A model generated the notes under the pieces. The model saw only the letters and a program-made list of their open reading frames with translations, searched no databases and was not told the origin of the DNA. A DNA stretch of 64,000 nucleotides from assembly GCF_016774335.1 (NCBI RefSeq), contig NZ_JAETWA010000014.1, forward strand, positions 62,001 to 126,000. The letters are read 5' to 3'. Position 1 is the first letter of the stretch; the number at the start of each line of letters is the position of its first letter. Origin of the DNA: Luteimonas saliphila (GTDB lineage Bacteria; Pseudomonadota; Gammaproteobacteria; Xanthomonadales; Xanthomonadaceae). Below are positions 51,534-60,558 of this stretch, piece after piece. A program made the translations under genes and the position numbers.

Positions 51534-52627
51534 GATGGGTACACCCGCAGCTTGGTGGCGTGCGAGAACAGTTCCGGCGCGGCGAGGATGCCCTGGAACC
51601 AGCTCTGGTCGACGTCCGCTTCCACCGCTACGCGCAGCAGGCCGTAGCGGTTCGCGTCATCCGGCACGCTGACCCCGTTGATGTAGCTGAAGCCGATCCG
51701 GAATCCCTGCGCACGGACCGCGTCGATCACCCGGGCGTCGTATGCGTCGGGACCGCCCACCGGATAGGACACCGCGATCGCCGGCGCCCCGAGCTCGGCC
51801 GTCAGGCGCGCCTGGCACTCGGAGACTTCGGCCAGCAACGCCTCGTCCGGCAGCTTGGCCAGCATCCGGTGGTGCACGCCGTGCCCGCCGATCTCCATGC
51901 CGCCGTCGCGCATTTCGCGCAGCTGGTCCCAGGTCATCGGCCGGCAGTCGACGTGCCCCGCCGCCCGCGGACGGCCGCAGCGGGCCTGCAGCTCGTCGAT
52001 CACGCCCTGCTGGCCGGCGTCGTCGAGGTACTTGAGCCGGTCGAGCACGGTACCGGTGAGTGCGTGCCGTGCGTCGCGGTCCGCCGGCAGCGGAACGTCG
52101 ATCGCCAGTTCCGGCAGGCGCAGGCGCGCGTCGCTCATGGTCACCACCAGGTGCGCCACCCAGTCGTAGGCATAGGGCATGCCGCTGTCGATGTGGCCGG
52201 TGGCCACGAAGAACGTCGCCGGCACGCCGAGCTCGCGCAGGATCGGGAAGGCCACCGCGTGGTTGTCGTCGTAGCCGTCGTCGAACGTGACCAGCACGGC
52301 ATCGCGCGGCAGGGCCGGGCCGCCGTCGAGCGCGGCCACCACCTCGCGGCAGGAGACCGGGTGGAAGCGGTCGCGCAGGTGCCGCATCTGGCTGTGGAAG
52401 CGGGCGGGCGACGCGCTGACCAGGGCGCGATCGAACGCGAACTCCCGCGCGACGTCGCGTACCCGGTGATAGGCCAGTACCCGCAGATCCCGCCGGAACA
52501 GCCCGCGGACCGTCCGCAGGAGCGGCAGCATGCCCCAGGCGGACGCATATTCGGCCAGGCGCTGGCGCCGGCTGACGACGGCCGGTCGCGGCCCGTACGC
52601 TGCAACGATGGCGGGATCAAGCGACAT
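51530..52627 (-). CDS. Polysaccharide deacetylase (NodB-type), first gene of the operon
   Basis: 365 residues. CE4 motifs: VLVTFDDGYDDNHAVAFPIL (motif 1), EIGGHGVHHRMLAKL (metal site) and SYPVGGPDAYDARV. The DWVAHLVV and WDQLREMRDGG segments are typical of the longer exosortase-locus deacetylases. The upstream open frame extends 26 codons, but MSLDPAIVAAYG is the natural start. It leads the minus-strand operon; the 268-bp gap to the divergent J-domain gene must contain both promoters, though none is clear. Confidence 0.88.
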   Translation of the reverse strand: MSLDPAIVAAYGPRPAVVSRRQRLAEYASAWGMLPLLRTVRGLFRRDLRVLAYHRVRDVAREFAFDRALVSASPARFHSQMRHLRDRFHPVSCREVVAALDGGPALPRDAVLVTFDDGYDDNHAVAFPILRELGVPATFFVATGHIDSGMPYAYDWVAHLVVTMSDARLRLPELAIDVPLPADRDARHALTGTVLDRLKYLDDAGQQGVIDELQARCGRPRAAGHVDCRPMTWDQLREMRDGGMEIGGHGVHHRMLAKLPDEALLAEVSECQARLTAELGAPAIAVSYPVGGPDAYDARVIDAVRAQGFRIGFSYINGVSVPDDANRYGLLRVAVEADVDQSWFQGILAAPELFSHATKLRVYPS

Positions 52628-52895
52628 GGATCGGCGGGCGGCCGCCCGTGTGCACGGACGATGGTCCGCGCCGCGAGCGGTGCGCCTGGTTCCCCCTGGT
52701 GGCAAATACGACAGACACTTTCCCGGTCATCGCGTGCGCGACGGCTTCCCCACCGGCAGTGCCCGACCCCTGCATGCAAGCATAGGCGTTCGCGGAGGGG
52801 GTTGTCATCGCGTCGCGATGCATGCGCAGCTGCTGGCCGGCGTGGGCCCGGTTTCGCGTACGCTGTCTCGAATCGATCGCCTGTTGAACCGCCGG

Positions 52896-53615
52896 ATGTC
52901 CGACCAGACCGACTTCATCGCCCTGTACAGCGAACTGGGTATCGAGCCGGACTGCTCGCTGGACGGCCTGCGGATGGCCTATCGGCGTCGCGTCGCCGAT
53001 CTGCATCCGGACCGCGGCGGCGGTTCGGGCGAGGACGAACTCAAGACCCTGAACCTGCAGTACGCCGCCGCGCTCGAATTCCACCGCCACTACGGCCGCC
53101 TGCCCGGTGCGCCCGCGGCGCCCGCGCGCCGCCAGCCGGGCGCACCGCAGCGCGCCGGGGAACCCATCGCCGAGGTGGAGGAGGGGGAGCAGGCGCCGCA
53201 GGCGCGCCGTTCCTCGCGGATCGTCGTGTATGGCATCTTGTTGCTGTCGGCGCTGCTGGTGTGGTGGCTTTCGCGCACCGACGGTCCGTCGCCCGGATCC
53301 AGTGGTGGTGTTGCCGGAAACGAACGTGGAACGGCGCGATCCGCGGCCATTGCGCTGCGCCAGGGCATGCATGCGCAGGACGTGGTCGCGATGCTCGGCG
53401 AACCGGTCAGCCGCGAGCTCGGCGGCACGCACTGGGTGTACGGCTCGTCGTGGGTGCGCTTCGAATGCTCGCAGGTGATCGACTGGTACAGTTCGCCGCT
53501 GCAGCCCTTGCGCGCCTCGCGCTCGCGTCCCGGCGAGGAGGGGGCCGCGGTGCTGGCCCGCGCCGATGCCCGCCGCTGCCCTCCGGTGGCGGCGTCGTCC
53601 GGGCGAACCTGGTAG
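52896..53615 (+). CDS. Membrane J-domain protein with BamE/SmpA-like C-terminal domain
   Basis: 239 residues. An N-terminal J-domain (about 9-65) with intact HPD (37-39) in RRRVADLHPDRGGGSGEDEL predicts DnaK partnering in the cytoplasm. A Pro/Arg/Glu-rich linker leads to one membrane helix (108-126, IVVYGILLLSALLVWWLS). The C-terminal domain AIALRQGMHAQDVVAMLGEP...THWVYGSSWVRF resembles the small SmpA/BamE fold and would be periplasmic. This combination is unusual. Divergent from the deacetylase operon and 3 bp before the methyltransferase gene. Confidence 0.75.
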   Translation: MSDQTDFIALYSELGIEPDCSLDGLRMAYRRRVADLHPDRGGGSGEDELKTLNLQYAAALEFHRHYGRLPGAPAAPARRQPGAPQRAGEPIAEVEEGEQAPQARRSSRIVVYGILLLSALLVWWLSRTDGPSPGSSGGVAGNERGTARSAAIALRQGMHAQDVVAMLGEPVSRELGGTHWVYGSSWVRFECSQVIDWYSSPLQPLRASRSRPGEEGAAVLARADARRCPPVAASSGRTW

Positions 53616-53618
53616 GCC

Positions 53619-54227
53619 ATGGACCGCCTCAACGCGAAACTCAGGAAAGCCGTCCGCCGCACGTGGATGAAGTACGCCATGCGCGGCGTGGGCGGCGCCG
53701 ACGACTACGGGCGGCTGGACCTGGCCTACCGGCTGGGCGATCCCTGGAACATGGAGTCTGGACTCGAGCAGGCGCGCTTCGCCGCCACCAACGCGCTGGT
53801 GGCGCGCACCTTCGGTCGGGTGGGCAGCCTGCTGGAAGTCGGCTGCGGCGAGGGCCACCAGACGCTGTCCCTGCAGCAGCTCGCCGACGAGGTGTACGGC
53901 ATCGACGTCAGCCCCACGGCGATCGAGCGCGCCCGCCAGCGCGTGCCCGGGGCGCAGTTCGCCGCCACCGACATCGGGCACCAGCCCTGGGGCGACCAGC
54001 GGGCGCGTTTCGACCTGGTGGTGGCCTGCGAGGTGCTGTACTACATCAAGGACATCCCGGCGACGCTGTCGCGCATGAGCCACCTCGGCAGTGCCTGCCT
54101 GGTCACCTTCTTCGTGCCCGCCCTGGTGCGCGTGGGGCCGCACCTGGAGGGCATCCCGGGGCTGCAGAAGGACTGGCTGCACCACGCGGGCGAGACCTGG
54201 CTGGCGTGCTGGTGGCGCAATCCATGA
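53619..54227 (+). CDS. SAM-dependent methyltransferase (NodS-like)
   Basis: 202-residue class I methyltransferase. Motif I SLLEVGCGEGHQTLSLQQL, acidic DVSPTAIERARQRVPG, and FDLVVACEVLYYIKDIPATL are intact. The NodS-like pattern suggests N-methylation of an amino sugar, which fits a locus with deacetylases that would expose free amines; this is inference. Follows the J-domain gene by 3 bp and precedes the amidotransferase by 47 bp. Confidence 0.85.
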   Translation: MDRLNAKLRKAVRRTWMKYAMRGVGGADDYGRLDLAYRLGDPWNMESGLEQARFAATNALVARTFGRVGSLLEVGCGEGHQTLSLQQLADEVYGIDVSPTAIERARQRVPGAQFAATDIGHQPWGDQRARFDLVVACEVLYYIKDIPATLSRMSHLGSACLVTFFVPALVRVGPHLEGIPGLQKDWLHHAGETWLACWWRNP

Positions 54228-54274
54228 GTCATCGGCCGGAGCGCGCGCCCGTCGCGCGCAGGGGGAACTGAAGA

Positions 54275-56251
54275 ATGTGCGGGCTGGCGGGATATCTGGG
54301 CCACCCGGCCGCGGATGGCGGCGGGCTCGACGTGCTGCAGCGGATGATCCACACCCTCGCGCACCGCGGGCCGGACGGCTACGGCTTCCATGTCGAGCCG
54401 GGCGTGGGCCTGGCGCACGCGCGCCTGTCGATCATCGACCTGGCCACCGGCGACCAGCCGATCCACAACCCCGCGCGCACCGTGTGGACGGTCTTCAACG
54501 GCGAGATCTTCAACTTCGTGGAGTTGCGCGCCCGGCTCGAGGCGCAGGGGCACGTGTTCTACACCCGCTCGGACACCGAAGTCATCGTCCACCTCTACGA
54601 CCGCTACGGCGACCGCTTCGTCGAACACCTCAACGGGCAGTTCGCGATCGCGCTGTGGGACGGCGCGCGCCGACGGCTGGTGCTGGCGCGCGATCGCGCC
54701 GGGATCCGCCCGCTGTACTGGACCCGCGCGCGTGGGGCGCTGTGGTTCGCCTCGGAAACCAAGGCGCTGTTCGCGGCCCTGCCCGAGCGCGCGCGGCTGT
54801 CGGTGACCGGCGTGATGCAGGCCTTCACCTACTGGGCGCCGCTCGATCCCGACACGGCATGGGAGGACGTGCACAGCCTGCCCCCCGGACATGTGCTGGC
54901 CGTCGAGGACGACGGCAGGCAGACGCTGACGCGCTACTGGGACTGGACGTTCCCGGTCGCGTCGCAGTCGCGTTCCACGCGTTTCGCCAGCATCGAGCAG
55001 GCGGCCGGCGAACTGCGCGAACGGCTGGTGGACGCGGTGCGCCTGCAACTGCGTGCCGACGTGCCGGTGGGCGCCTACCTCAGCGGCGGACTGGACTCCT
55101 CGGGCATCGTCGCCCTGATCCGGGGCTTCACCGACACCCCGGTGCGGACGTTCTCGGTCGCCTTCGACCAGCCCGAGTTCGACGAAAGCGAACACCAGAT
55201 GGCGATGGTGCGGCACCTGGGTACGGACCATTCCACCCTGCGCATCTCGCCGCGCGAGATCGGCCGCGCGTTCCCGCGCCTGGTCGCCCACGCCGAAACC
55301 CCGGTGCTGCGCACCGCCGCGGTGCCGCTGATGCTGCTGGCCGATTCGGTGCGCGCGCACGGCTACACCGTGGTGCTGACCGGGGAGGGCGCCGACGAGG
55401 TGTTCGGCGGCTACGACCTGTTCAAGGAAGCCAAGGTCCGGCGCTTCTGGGCGCGGCAGCCGGGTTCGGCCTGGCGACCGACGCTGCTGTCCAGGCTCTA
55501 CGGCTACCTGGAGAACTCGCCGGCGGCCAACCCGGCGTTCGCCGCCTCGTTCTTCGGACAGGGCAGGGAACACATCGACCGTGCGGTATTCGCCCACGTA
55601 CCTCGCTGGACCACCTCGCAGCGCGCGCTCGCCTTCCTCGCGCCGGAGCTGCGCGTGCAGGCCGCGCAGTGGGATGCGCTCGCGTTCGCCGAATCGCGTC
55701 TGCCTGCGGACATCCTCGACTGGGCGCCGCTGGCGCGCGACCAGTACGTGGAGGCCAAGACCCTGCTGGCGGGCTACCTGCTGGCCACCCAGGGCGACCG
55801 GGTGGCCATGGCCGGTTCGATCGAGGGCCGCTACCCCTATCTCGACCACACGCTGATCGAATGGGCCAACACCCTGCCGCCATCGTGGAAGATCCGCGGC
55901 CTGACCGAGAAACACATCCTCCGCCTCGCGCTGCGCGACCTGCTGCCGGCCGACATCGCGCAGCGCACCAAGCAACCCTACCGTGCGCCCGACAGCGCCA
56001 GCTTCTTCGAAGGCGGGCAGCCGCTTGATTACGTGGGCGACCTGTTCGCGGCCGACAACCTGCGCGCTTGCGGGATGTTCGATGTCGACGCGACGACGCG
56101 GCTGTTCGCCAAGGCGCGTGCCGGCCGGGCGATCGGGTTCGCCGACAACCAGGCTTTCGTGGGCGTGCTGTCGACGCTGTTGCTGTTGCGCAACCGCGCC
56201 TGCGCCACGCCCGCGCCGGTCGCAAGTCCAATTGCCACGGGCGCGACTTGA
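54275..56251 (+). CDS. Asparagine-synthase-type amidotransferase, exosortase-A-locus type
   Basis: 658 residues. Class II glutaminase domain with nucleophile Cys2 (MCGLAGYLGHP), HRGPDG (30-35) and NGEIFN (75-80). Synthase domain with PP-loop YLSGGLDSSGIVAL (SGGLDSS 270-276) and TGEGADEVFGGYDLF. All catalytic residues are present, so it should hydrolyse glutamine and form an amide via an adenylated carboxylate. In XrtA-type exopolysaccharide loci such proteins probably amidate a sugar uronate or amino-acid substituent rather than make free asparagine. Purine-rich GGGGGAA precedes the start. Confidence 0.92.
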   Translation: MCGLAGYLGHPAADGGGLDVLQRMIHTLAHRGPDGYGFHVEPGVGLAHARLSIIDLATGDQPIHNPARTVWTVFNGEIFNFVELRARLEAQGHVFYTRSDTEVIVHLYDRYGDRFVEHLNGQFAIALWDGARRRLVLARDRAGIRPLYWTRARGALWFASETKALFAALPERARLSVTGVMQAFTYWAPLDPDTAWEDVHSLPPGHVLAVEDDGRQTLTRYWDWTFPVASQSRSTRFASIEQAAGELRERLVDAVRLQLRADVPVGAYLSGGLDSSGIVALIRGFTDTPVRTFSVAFDQPEFDESEHQMAMVRHLGTDHSTLRISPREIGRAFPRLVAHAETPVLRTAAVPLMLLADSVRAHGYTVVLTGEGADEVFGGYDLFKEAKVRRFWARQPGSAWRPTLLSRLYGYLENSPAANPAFAASFFGQGREHIDRAVFAHVPRWTTSQRALAFLAPELRVQAAQWDALAFAESRLPADILDWAPLARDQYVEAKTLLAGYLLATQGDRVAMAGSIEGRYPYLDHTLIEWANTLPPSWKIRGLTEKHILRLALRDLLPADIAQRTKQPYRAPDSASFFEGGQPLDYVGDLFAADNLRACGMFDVDATTRLFAKARAGRAIGFADNQAFVGVLSTLLLLRNRACATPAPVASPIATGAT

Positions 56252-56270
56252 GTCGCGACCGCCCGTCTTC

Positions 56271-56414
56271 GTAGGAGCGGCTTCAGCCGCGACCGGCTCG
56301 CCGCAGCGGGGACAAGCGCCTGCCCGGTCGCGCCTGAAGGCGCTCCTACAAGAGGCATGGGCGTGCCGGCTGTCCGGTTCCCGCCTTCGTAGGAGCGGCT
56401 TCAGCCGCGACCGG
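56271..56414. repeat. REP-like repeats GTAGGAGCGGCTTCAGCCGCG
   Basis: Two direct copies (56271-56296 and 56389-56414) and one inverted copy (56325-56349) of GTAGGAGCGGCTTCAGCCGC followed by GACCGG. Each unit contains GCGGCTTCAGCCGC, a self-complementary hairpin. This element is widespread between genes in Xanthomonadaceae and related bacteria and marks the end of the amidotransferase transcription unit. No terminator with a T run is seen, so the hairpins may serve. Confidence 0.9.
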
Positions 56415-56509
56415 TTCGCCGCAACCCAGACTACCGTGCCGCGATCGTCACCCCGATGGTGTCCACCGCCGGGCGAGTCGCACACCACGGCGCGCCCACG
56501 GGTTCACGC

Positions 56510-57772
56510 CTACGGTACGGGTTTGAAGCCGGGACCTGCGACAGGCTCGAGTCGCAGGAGTCTGCCGTCGGTGCTGTCGGTGAGCAGATACACGAGGCCA
56601 TCGGGTCCGACGCGCACGTCGCGGATCCGATCGCGACCCTGCAGCAGGCGTTCCTCGTGGACGACGCGATCGTCGTCGAGTTCCAGCCGGATCAGCGCCT
56701 GTCCCGCCAGCGCACCGACCAGCAGGTGGCCGCGCCATGCGGGGAACGCGTCTCCGGCGTAGAACGCCATGCCGCTGACCGCCGGCGACCTCGGCCAGTA
56801 GTGCAGCGGCGCTTGCGTGCCTTCGGCCTCGCTGCCGAGCGCGCCGGGCACCGGCTGCCCCGAGTAGTCCAGCCCGTGGGTGGCCAGCGGCCAGCCGTAG
56901 TTGCGCCCGGCCTGCGGCAGGTTGATCTCGTCGCCGCCCATCGGGCCGTGCTCGTGGCTCCACAGCACACCCGTGTCCGGATGCAGGGCCAGCCCCTGGA
57001 TGTTGCGGTGGCCGTAGCTCCAGATCTCCGGCCGCGCGCCGTCGCGGCCGGTGAAAGGATTGTCCGCGGGGATGCTGCCGTCGGGATGCAGCCGCACCAG
57101 CTTGCCCTGCAGGTGGTCGAGCAACTGCGCCTTGTCTGCGGCGCGGTTGTCGCCCGCGCTGGCGAACAGCATTCCCTGCGCGTCGAACGCGATCCGCGAG
57201 CCGACGTGCGTGCCGTGCGACAGCTTCGGCTCCTGGCGGAACACCACTTCCACGTCCTCCAGCCCGCGCTCGCCCAGCCGCCCGCGCGCCACCGCGGTGC
57301 CGGCCTTGTTGCCGCGCCAGTTCGGTTCGCCGTAGGACAGGTAGACCAGCCGGTCGTCGCCGAAGGTGGGCGAGGTCACCACGTCGAGCAACCCGCTCTG
57401 GCCCTGCGCGAAGACCAGCGGCACACCGTCCAGCGCGGCCGAGATCGTGCCATCGGTGTCGATCCGGCGCAGTCGCCCGGGACGTTCGGTCACCAGCATC
57501 GAGCCGTCCGGCAGGAACGCCAGCGACCAGGGATGGACGAAACCCTCGGCCAGCACGCGTACCGCGTACGCGCCGTGCTCGCCCTGCAGGACCTCGACCG
57601 GCGCGTCCGTCACGCTGCGCGGAATGGAGACGATGTCCGCCCCGCTGTCCGGATCACGTTCTATTCCACAGGCCGACAGCGCGATCGCGACGCACACGCA
57701 TCCAGCCAGCATGGCATTCTGGACGCCCGCGAAAACGAAAAGGCGCGAAGCGCGCGAGTCGGTGGTCACCAT
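56510..57772 (-). CDS. Sorbosone-dehydrogenase-like (PQQ-type) sugar dehydrogenase lipoprotein
   Basis: 420-residue exported beta-propeller enzyme of the soluble glucose/sorbosone dehydrogenase family. Lipobox LSAC (Cys35). Propeller blades include EGFVHPWSLAFLPDGSMLVT, KLSHGTHVGSRIAFDAQGML, EIWSYGHRNIQGLALHPDTG, HEHGPMGGDEIN, GRNYGWPL, typical PQQ and calcium contacts. It oxidises aldoses outside the cytoplasm; the substrate is unknown. Of the two adjacent ATGs the second is chosen for its AGGA spacing. A related paralogue lies at 61,659. Divergent from the ACP gene. Confidence 0.88.
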   Translation of the reverse strand: MVTTDSRASRLFVFAGVQNAMLAGCVCVAIALSACGIERDPDSGADIVSIPRSVTDAPVEVLQGEHGAYAVRVLAEGFVHPWSLAFLPDGSMLVTERPGRLRRIDTDGTISAALDGVPLVFAQGQSGLLDVVTSPTFGDDRLVYLSYGEPNWRGNKAGTAVARGRLGERGLEDVEVVFRQEPKLSHGTHVGSRIAFDAQGMLFASAGDNRAADKAQLLDHLQGKLVRLHPDGSIPADNPFTGRDGARPEIWSYGHRNIQGLALHPDTGVLWSHEHGPMGGDEINLPQAGRNYGWPLATHGLDYSGQPVPGALGSEAEGTQAPLHYWPRSPAVSGMAFYAGDAFPAWRGHLLVGALAGQALIRLELDDDRVVHEERLLQGRDRIRDVRVGPDGLVYLLTDSTDGRLLRLEPVAGPGFKPVP

Positions 57773-57802
57773 CATCTTCCTACCCTGGGGCATCGGAGCG
57801 AC

Positions 57803-58051
57803 ATGAGCCGGCGACAGCAGATCAGGCAGTTCATCCTCGGCAATTTCCTGTTTACCGACGACGAGTCCGCCATTGCCGATGATACGTCGCTGATCCGGCA
57901 GGGAATCGTCGATTCCACCGGAATCCTCGAACTGATCGGCTTCATCGAGGAGACCTGGCCGGTCAACGTGCCGGCCGAGGACATGACCCCGGCCAATTTC
58001 GACAGCCTCGCATCGATCGACCGCTATCTCGACGGCCGGCTGGCGGCCTGA
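57803..58051 (+). CDS. Acyl carrier protein-like
   Basis: 82-residue carrier protein. The phosphopantetheine serine is Ser38 in GIVDSTGILELIGF; the DS and the following hydrophobic helix match ACPs. Helix IV is NFDSLASIDRYLDG. It is 13 bp upstream of an acyl-CoA ligase, the arrangement seen in XrtA-type loci, so it probably carries the acyl or aminoacyl group that the ligase activates rather than working in fatty-acid synthesis. Confidence 0.9.
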   Translation: MSRRQQIRQFILGNFLFTDDESAIADDTSLIRQGIVDSTGILELIGFIEETWPVNVPAEDMTPANFDSLASIDRYLDGRLAA

Positions 58052-58064
58052 CCGGGCCGGCACG

Positions 58065-59582
58065 ATGGAGACCCTGGTCGCGCGGCTGGAACGCACCGCC
58101 GCGGCGATGCCGGACCGCACCGCGCTGCAGCAGGGCGCAGACCGCCTCGACTACCGCGGCCTGCGCGATGCGGCGCTGGACTTCGCGCGCATGCTGCGCG
58201 CGCGCGGCATCGTGCCGGGCGACCGGGTCGCGGTGACGTTGCCCAACTGCATCGAGGCGGTGGTGGCCTGGTACGGCTGCTGGCGGGCCGGCGCGATCGT
58301 GGTGCCGCTCAACGCGCAGGTGCGCGAACGCGACTACTATCCATGGCTGCTGCACAGCGGTGCGCGGCTGCTGGTGCAGGATGCGGCGCATGAAGACGGC
58401 GTGCGCGCCGCTGCCGCCGCCGGGGTTCCGGTGCTGTCCGCCGACCGTTGCCTTGCCGGTGCCGGCGGCGCGCACGAGCTGCCGCGCGAGACGGCCGCGA
58501 CCGCCGCGGCCCTGCCGCTGCCCGACCCCGACGCGCTGGCGGCGATCCTCTACACCTCCGGGACCACCGGCGCGCCCAAGGGCGTGGCTCTGAGCCACCG
58601 CAACCTGGCCGCCAACACTGGGTCCATCCTCGATTATCTCGGGCTGGGCGCCGACGACAGCACCGTCAGCACCCTGCCGTTCTACTACGCCTACGGCGCC
58701 TCAGTGCTTCACACCCACCTGGCGGTCGGCGCGCGGATCGTGCTCGAGGACAACCTGGTGTTCCCGCACCTGGTCACCGAGGCGCTGGCGCGCGAGCGGG
58801 CGACCGGCTTCTCCGGCGTGCCGTCGACGTTCGCGCTGCTGCTCGACCGCGGCCAGCTCGACCGCCACGACCTGTCGTCGCTGCGCTATCTCACCCAGGC
58901 CGGCGGCGCGATGGCGCCGGCGCTGACCCGTCGCGTACGCGCCGCGTTCCCGCAGGCGCGGCTGTTCGTGATGTACGGCCAGACCGAAGCCAGTGCGCGG
59001 CTGACCTGCCTTCCGCCCGAACGGCTCGACGACAAGCTCGGCTCGGTCGGCATGCCGATCGCCGGCGTCGAGATCCAGGTCCGGCGCGAGGACGGCAGCG
59101 CCGCGCCCGCCGGCGAACCGGGCGAGGTCTGGGCCCGCGGCGACAACGTCATGAGCGGTTACTGGAACGCGCCGGAGGCCAGCGCCGCCACTGTGGTGGA
59201 CGGCTGGCTGCGCACCGGCGATCTCGGCCATCGCGATGCGGACGGATACCTGTGGCTCGCGGGCCGTCGCAGCGACATGATCAAGACCGGCGCCCACCGC
59301 GTGCACCCGGCGGACGTGGAGGAGGTGATCGCCGAGCTTCCCGGCGTGCGCGAGGTGGCGGTGGCCGGGGCCGACGATCCGCTGCTTGGCCAGGTGGTGG
59401 CCGCGTTCCTCGTGACCGAAGGCGATGCCCCGACCGAGATGGCGGTCAAGGCCCATTGCCGGCAACGGCTGCCAGGCTACAAGATTCCGAAGCAGGTCGC
59501 CTTCGTAGCGGAGCTGCCGAAAACCGCGTCGGGCAAGATCCGCCGCGCCGCATTGACCAGGGGAACCGATGACCACGCTTGA
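58065..59582 (+). CDS. AMP-forming acyl-CoA/acyl-ACP ligase, exosortase-A-locus type
   Basis: 505-residue ANL-superfamily enzyme. P-loop ILYTSGTTGAPKGVALSHRN (161-180), FVMYGQTEAS adenine motif, WLRTGDLGHRD (motif 7), and PKTASGKIRRAAL with catalytic Lys491. Similar to the acyl-CoA ligase next to the PLP decarboxylase in XrtA-associated exopolysaccharide clusters. Predicted to adenylate a carboxylate and load it onto the ACP encoded just upstream. Its end overlaps the NAD-synthase-like gene by 14 bp. Confidence 0.92.
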   Translation: METLVARLERTAAAMPDRTALQQGADRLDYRGLRDAALDFARMLRARGIVPGDRVAVTLPNCIEAVVAWYGCWRAGAIVVPLNAQVRERDYYPWLLHSGARLLVQDAAHEDGVRAAAAAGVPVLSADRCLAGAGGAHELPRETAATAAALPLPDPDALAAILYTSGTTGAPKGVALSHRNLAANTGSILDYLGLGADDSTVSTLPFYYAYGASVLHTHLAVGARIVLEDNLVFPHLVTEALARERATGFSGVPSTFALLLDRGQLDRHDLSSLRYLTQAGGAMAPALTRRVRAAFPQARLFVMYGQTEASARLTCLPPERLDDKLGSVGMPIAGVEIQVRREDGSAAPAGEPGEVWARGDNVMSGYWNAPEASAATVVDGWLRTGDLGHRDADGYLWLAGRRSDMIKTGAHRVHPADVEEVIAELPGVREVAVAGADDPLLGQVVAAFLVTEGDAPTEMAVKAHCRQRLPGYKIPKQVAFVAELPKTASGKIRRAALTRGTDDHA

Positions 59583-60555
59583 TCCCTCCGTGCTGGACCT
59601 CGACTACGCCGCCGAAGCCGACCGCATCGCGAAGCGGCTTCGCGAGATCGTCGCGCGCGACCTGCACCGGCGCGGCCTCGTCGTCGCGATCTCCGGCGGC
59701 ATCGACTCCACCACCTGCGCCGCGCTGGCGGTGCGCGCGCTGGGGCCCGAACGCGTGTTCTGCCTGATCCTGCCCGAGCGCGACTCCAGCGACGACAGCG
59801 CGGCGCGCGCCAACATCCTCGCGCAGCACCTGGGCGTGCGCGTGCACACCCACGACATCGCCCCGGCGCTGGCGGCGATCGGCTGCTACGAGGCGCGCGA
59901 CAACGCCGTGCGCGCCGTGCTGCCCGGCTACGGCGAGGGCTGGAAATTCAAGATCGTCATCGCCGGCGGCGCGCAGGGCCTGATCAACCGCTTCCGCATC
60001 GTCGCCGAGGATCCGGCCGGCGCGTGCCACGAGCAGGACCTGCCGCTGCAGGCCTACCTCACCATCGTCGCGGCCACCAACTTCAAGCAGCGCATCCGCA
60101 AGACGCTCGAATACTTCCATGCCGACCGGCTCAACTACGCCGTGACCGGAACGCCCAACCGGCTGGAGTACGACCAGGGCTTCTTCGTCAAGAACGGCGA
60201 CGGCGCGGCCGACGTCAAGCCGATCGCGCACCTGTACAAGAGCCAGGTCTACGCCATGGCCAGGCACCTGGGCGTGCCCGAGCGCGTGACCTCGGCCACG
60301 CCGACCACCGACACCTATTCGCTGGCGCAGGGCCAGGACGAGTTCTACTTCGCCCTGCCGTACGCGCAGATGGACCTGGCGCTGTGGGCGCTCAACCACC
60401 ACCGACCCGCGAGCGAACTGGCCGAAGCGCTGGGCGTCACCGAGGCGCAGGCGCAGGCGGTCTACGACGATATCGCTGCCAAGCGCCGCACCACCGCCTA
60501 CCTGCACCGCCCGCCGGTGCTGGTCGAGCCGGTGCCCGAACCGCACGGGCACTGA
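59569..60555 (+). CDS. NAD synthase-family ATP pyrophosphatase
   Basis: 328 residues, lacking a glutaminase domain. PP-loop VVAISGGIDSTTCAALAVRA (SGGIDS 42-47). NAATNFKQR-like block VAATNFKQRIRKTLEYFHAD, and GTPNRLEYDQGFFVKNGDGA, are as in ammonia-dependent NadE. It is longer than E. coli NadE (275 aa). Position in a polysaccharide operon suggests it amidates or adenylates a locus-specific acid, although it could be the cell's NAD synthase. Overlaps the ligase gene and is followed by a GNAT gene within 3 bp. Confidence 0.87.
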   Translation: MTTLDPSVLDLDYAAEADRIAKRLREIVARDLHRRGLVVAISGGIDSTTCAALAVRALGPERVFCLILPERDSSDDSAARANILAQHLGVRVHTHDIAPALAAIGCYEARDNAVRAVLPGYGEGWKFKIVIAGGAQGLINRFRIVAEDPAGACHEQDLPLQAYLTIVAATNFKQRIRKTLEYFHADRLNYAVTGTPNRLEYDQGFFVKNGDGAADVKPIAHLYKSQVYAMARHLGVPERVTSATPTTDTYSLAQGQDEFYFALPYAQMDLALWALNHHRPASELAEALGVTEAQAQAVYDDIAAKRRTTAYLHRPPVLVEPVPEPHGH

Positions 60556-60558
60556 ACG

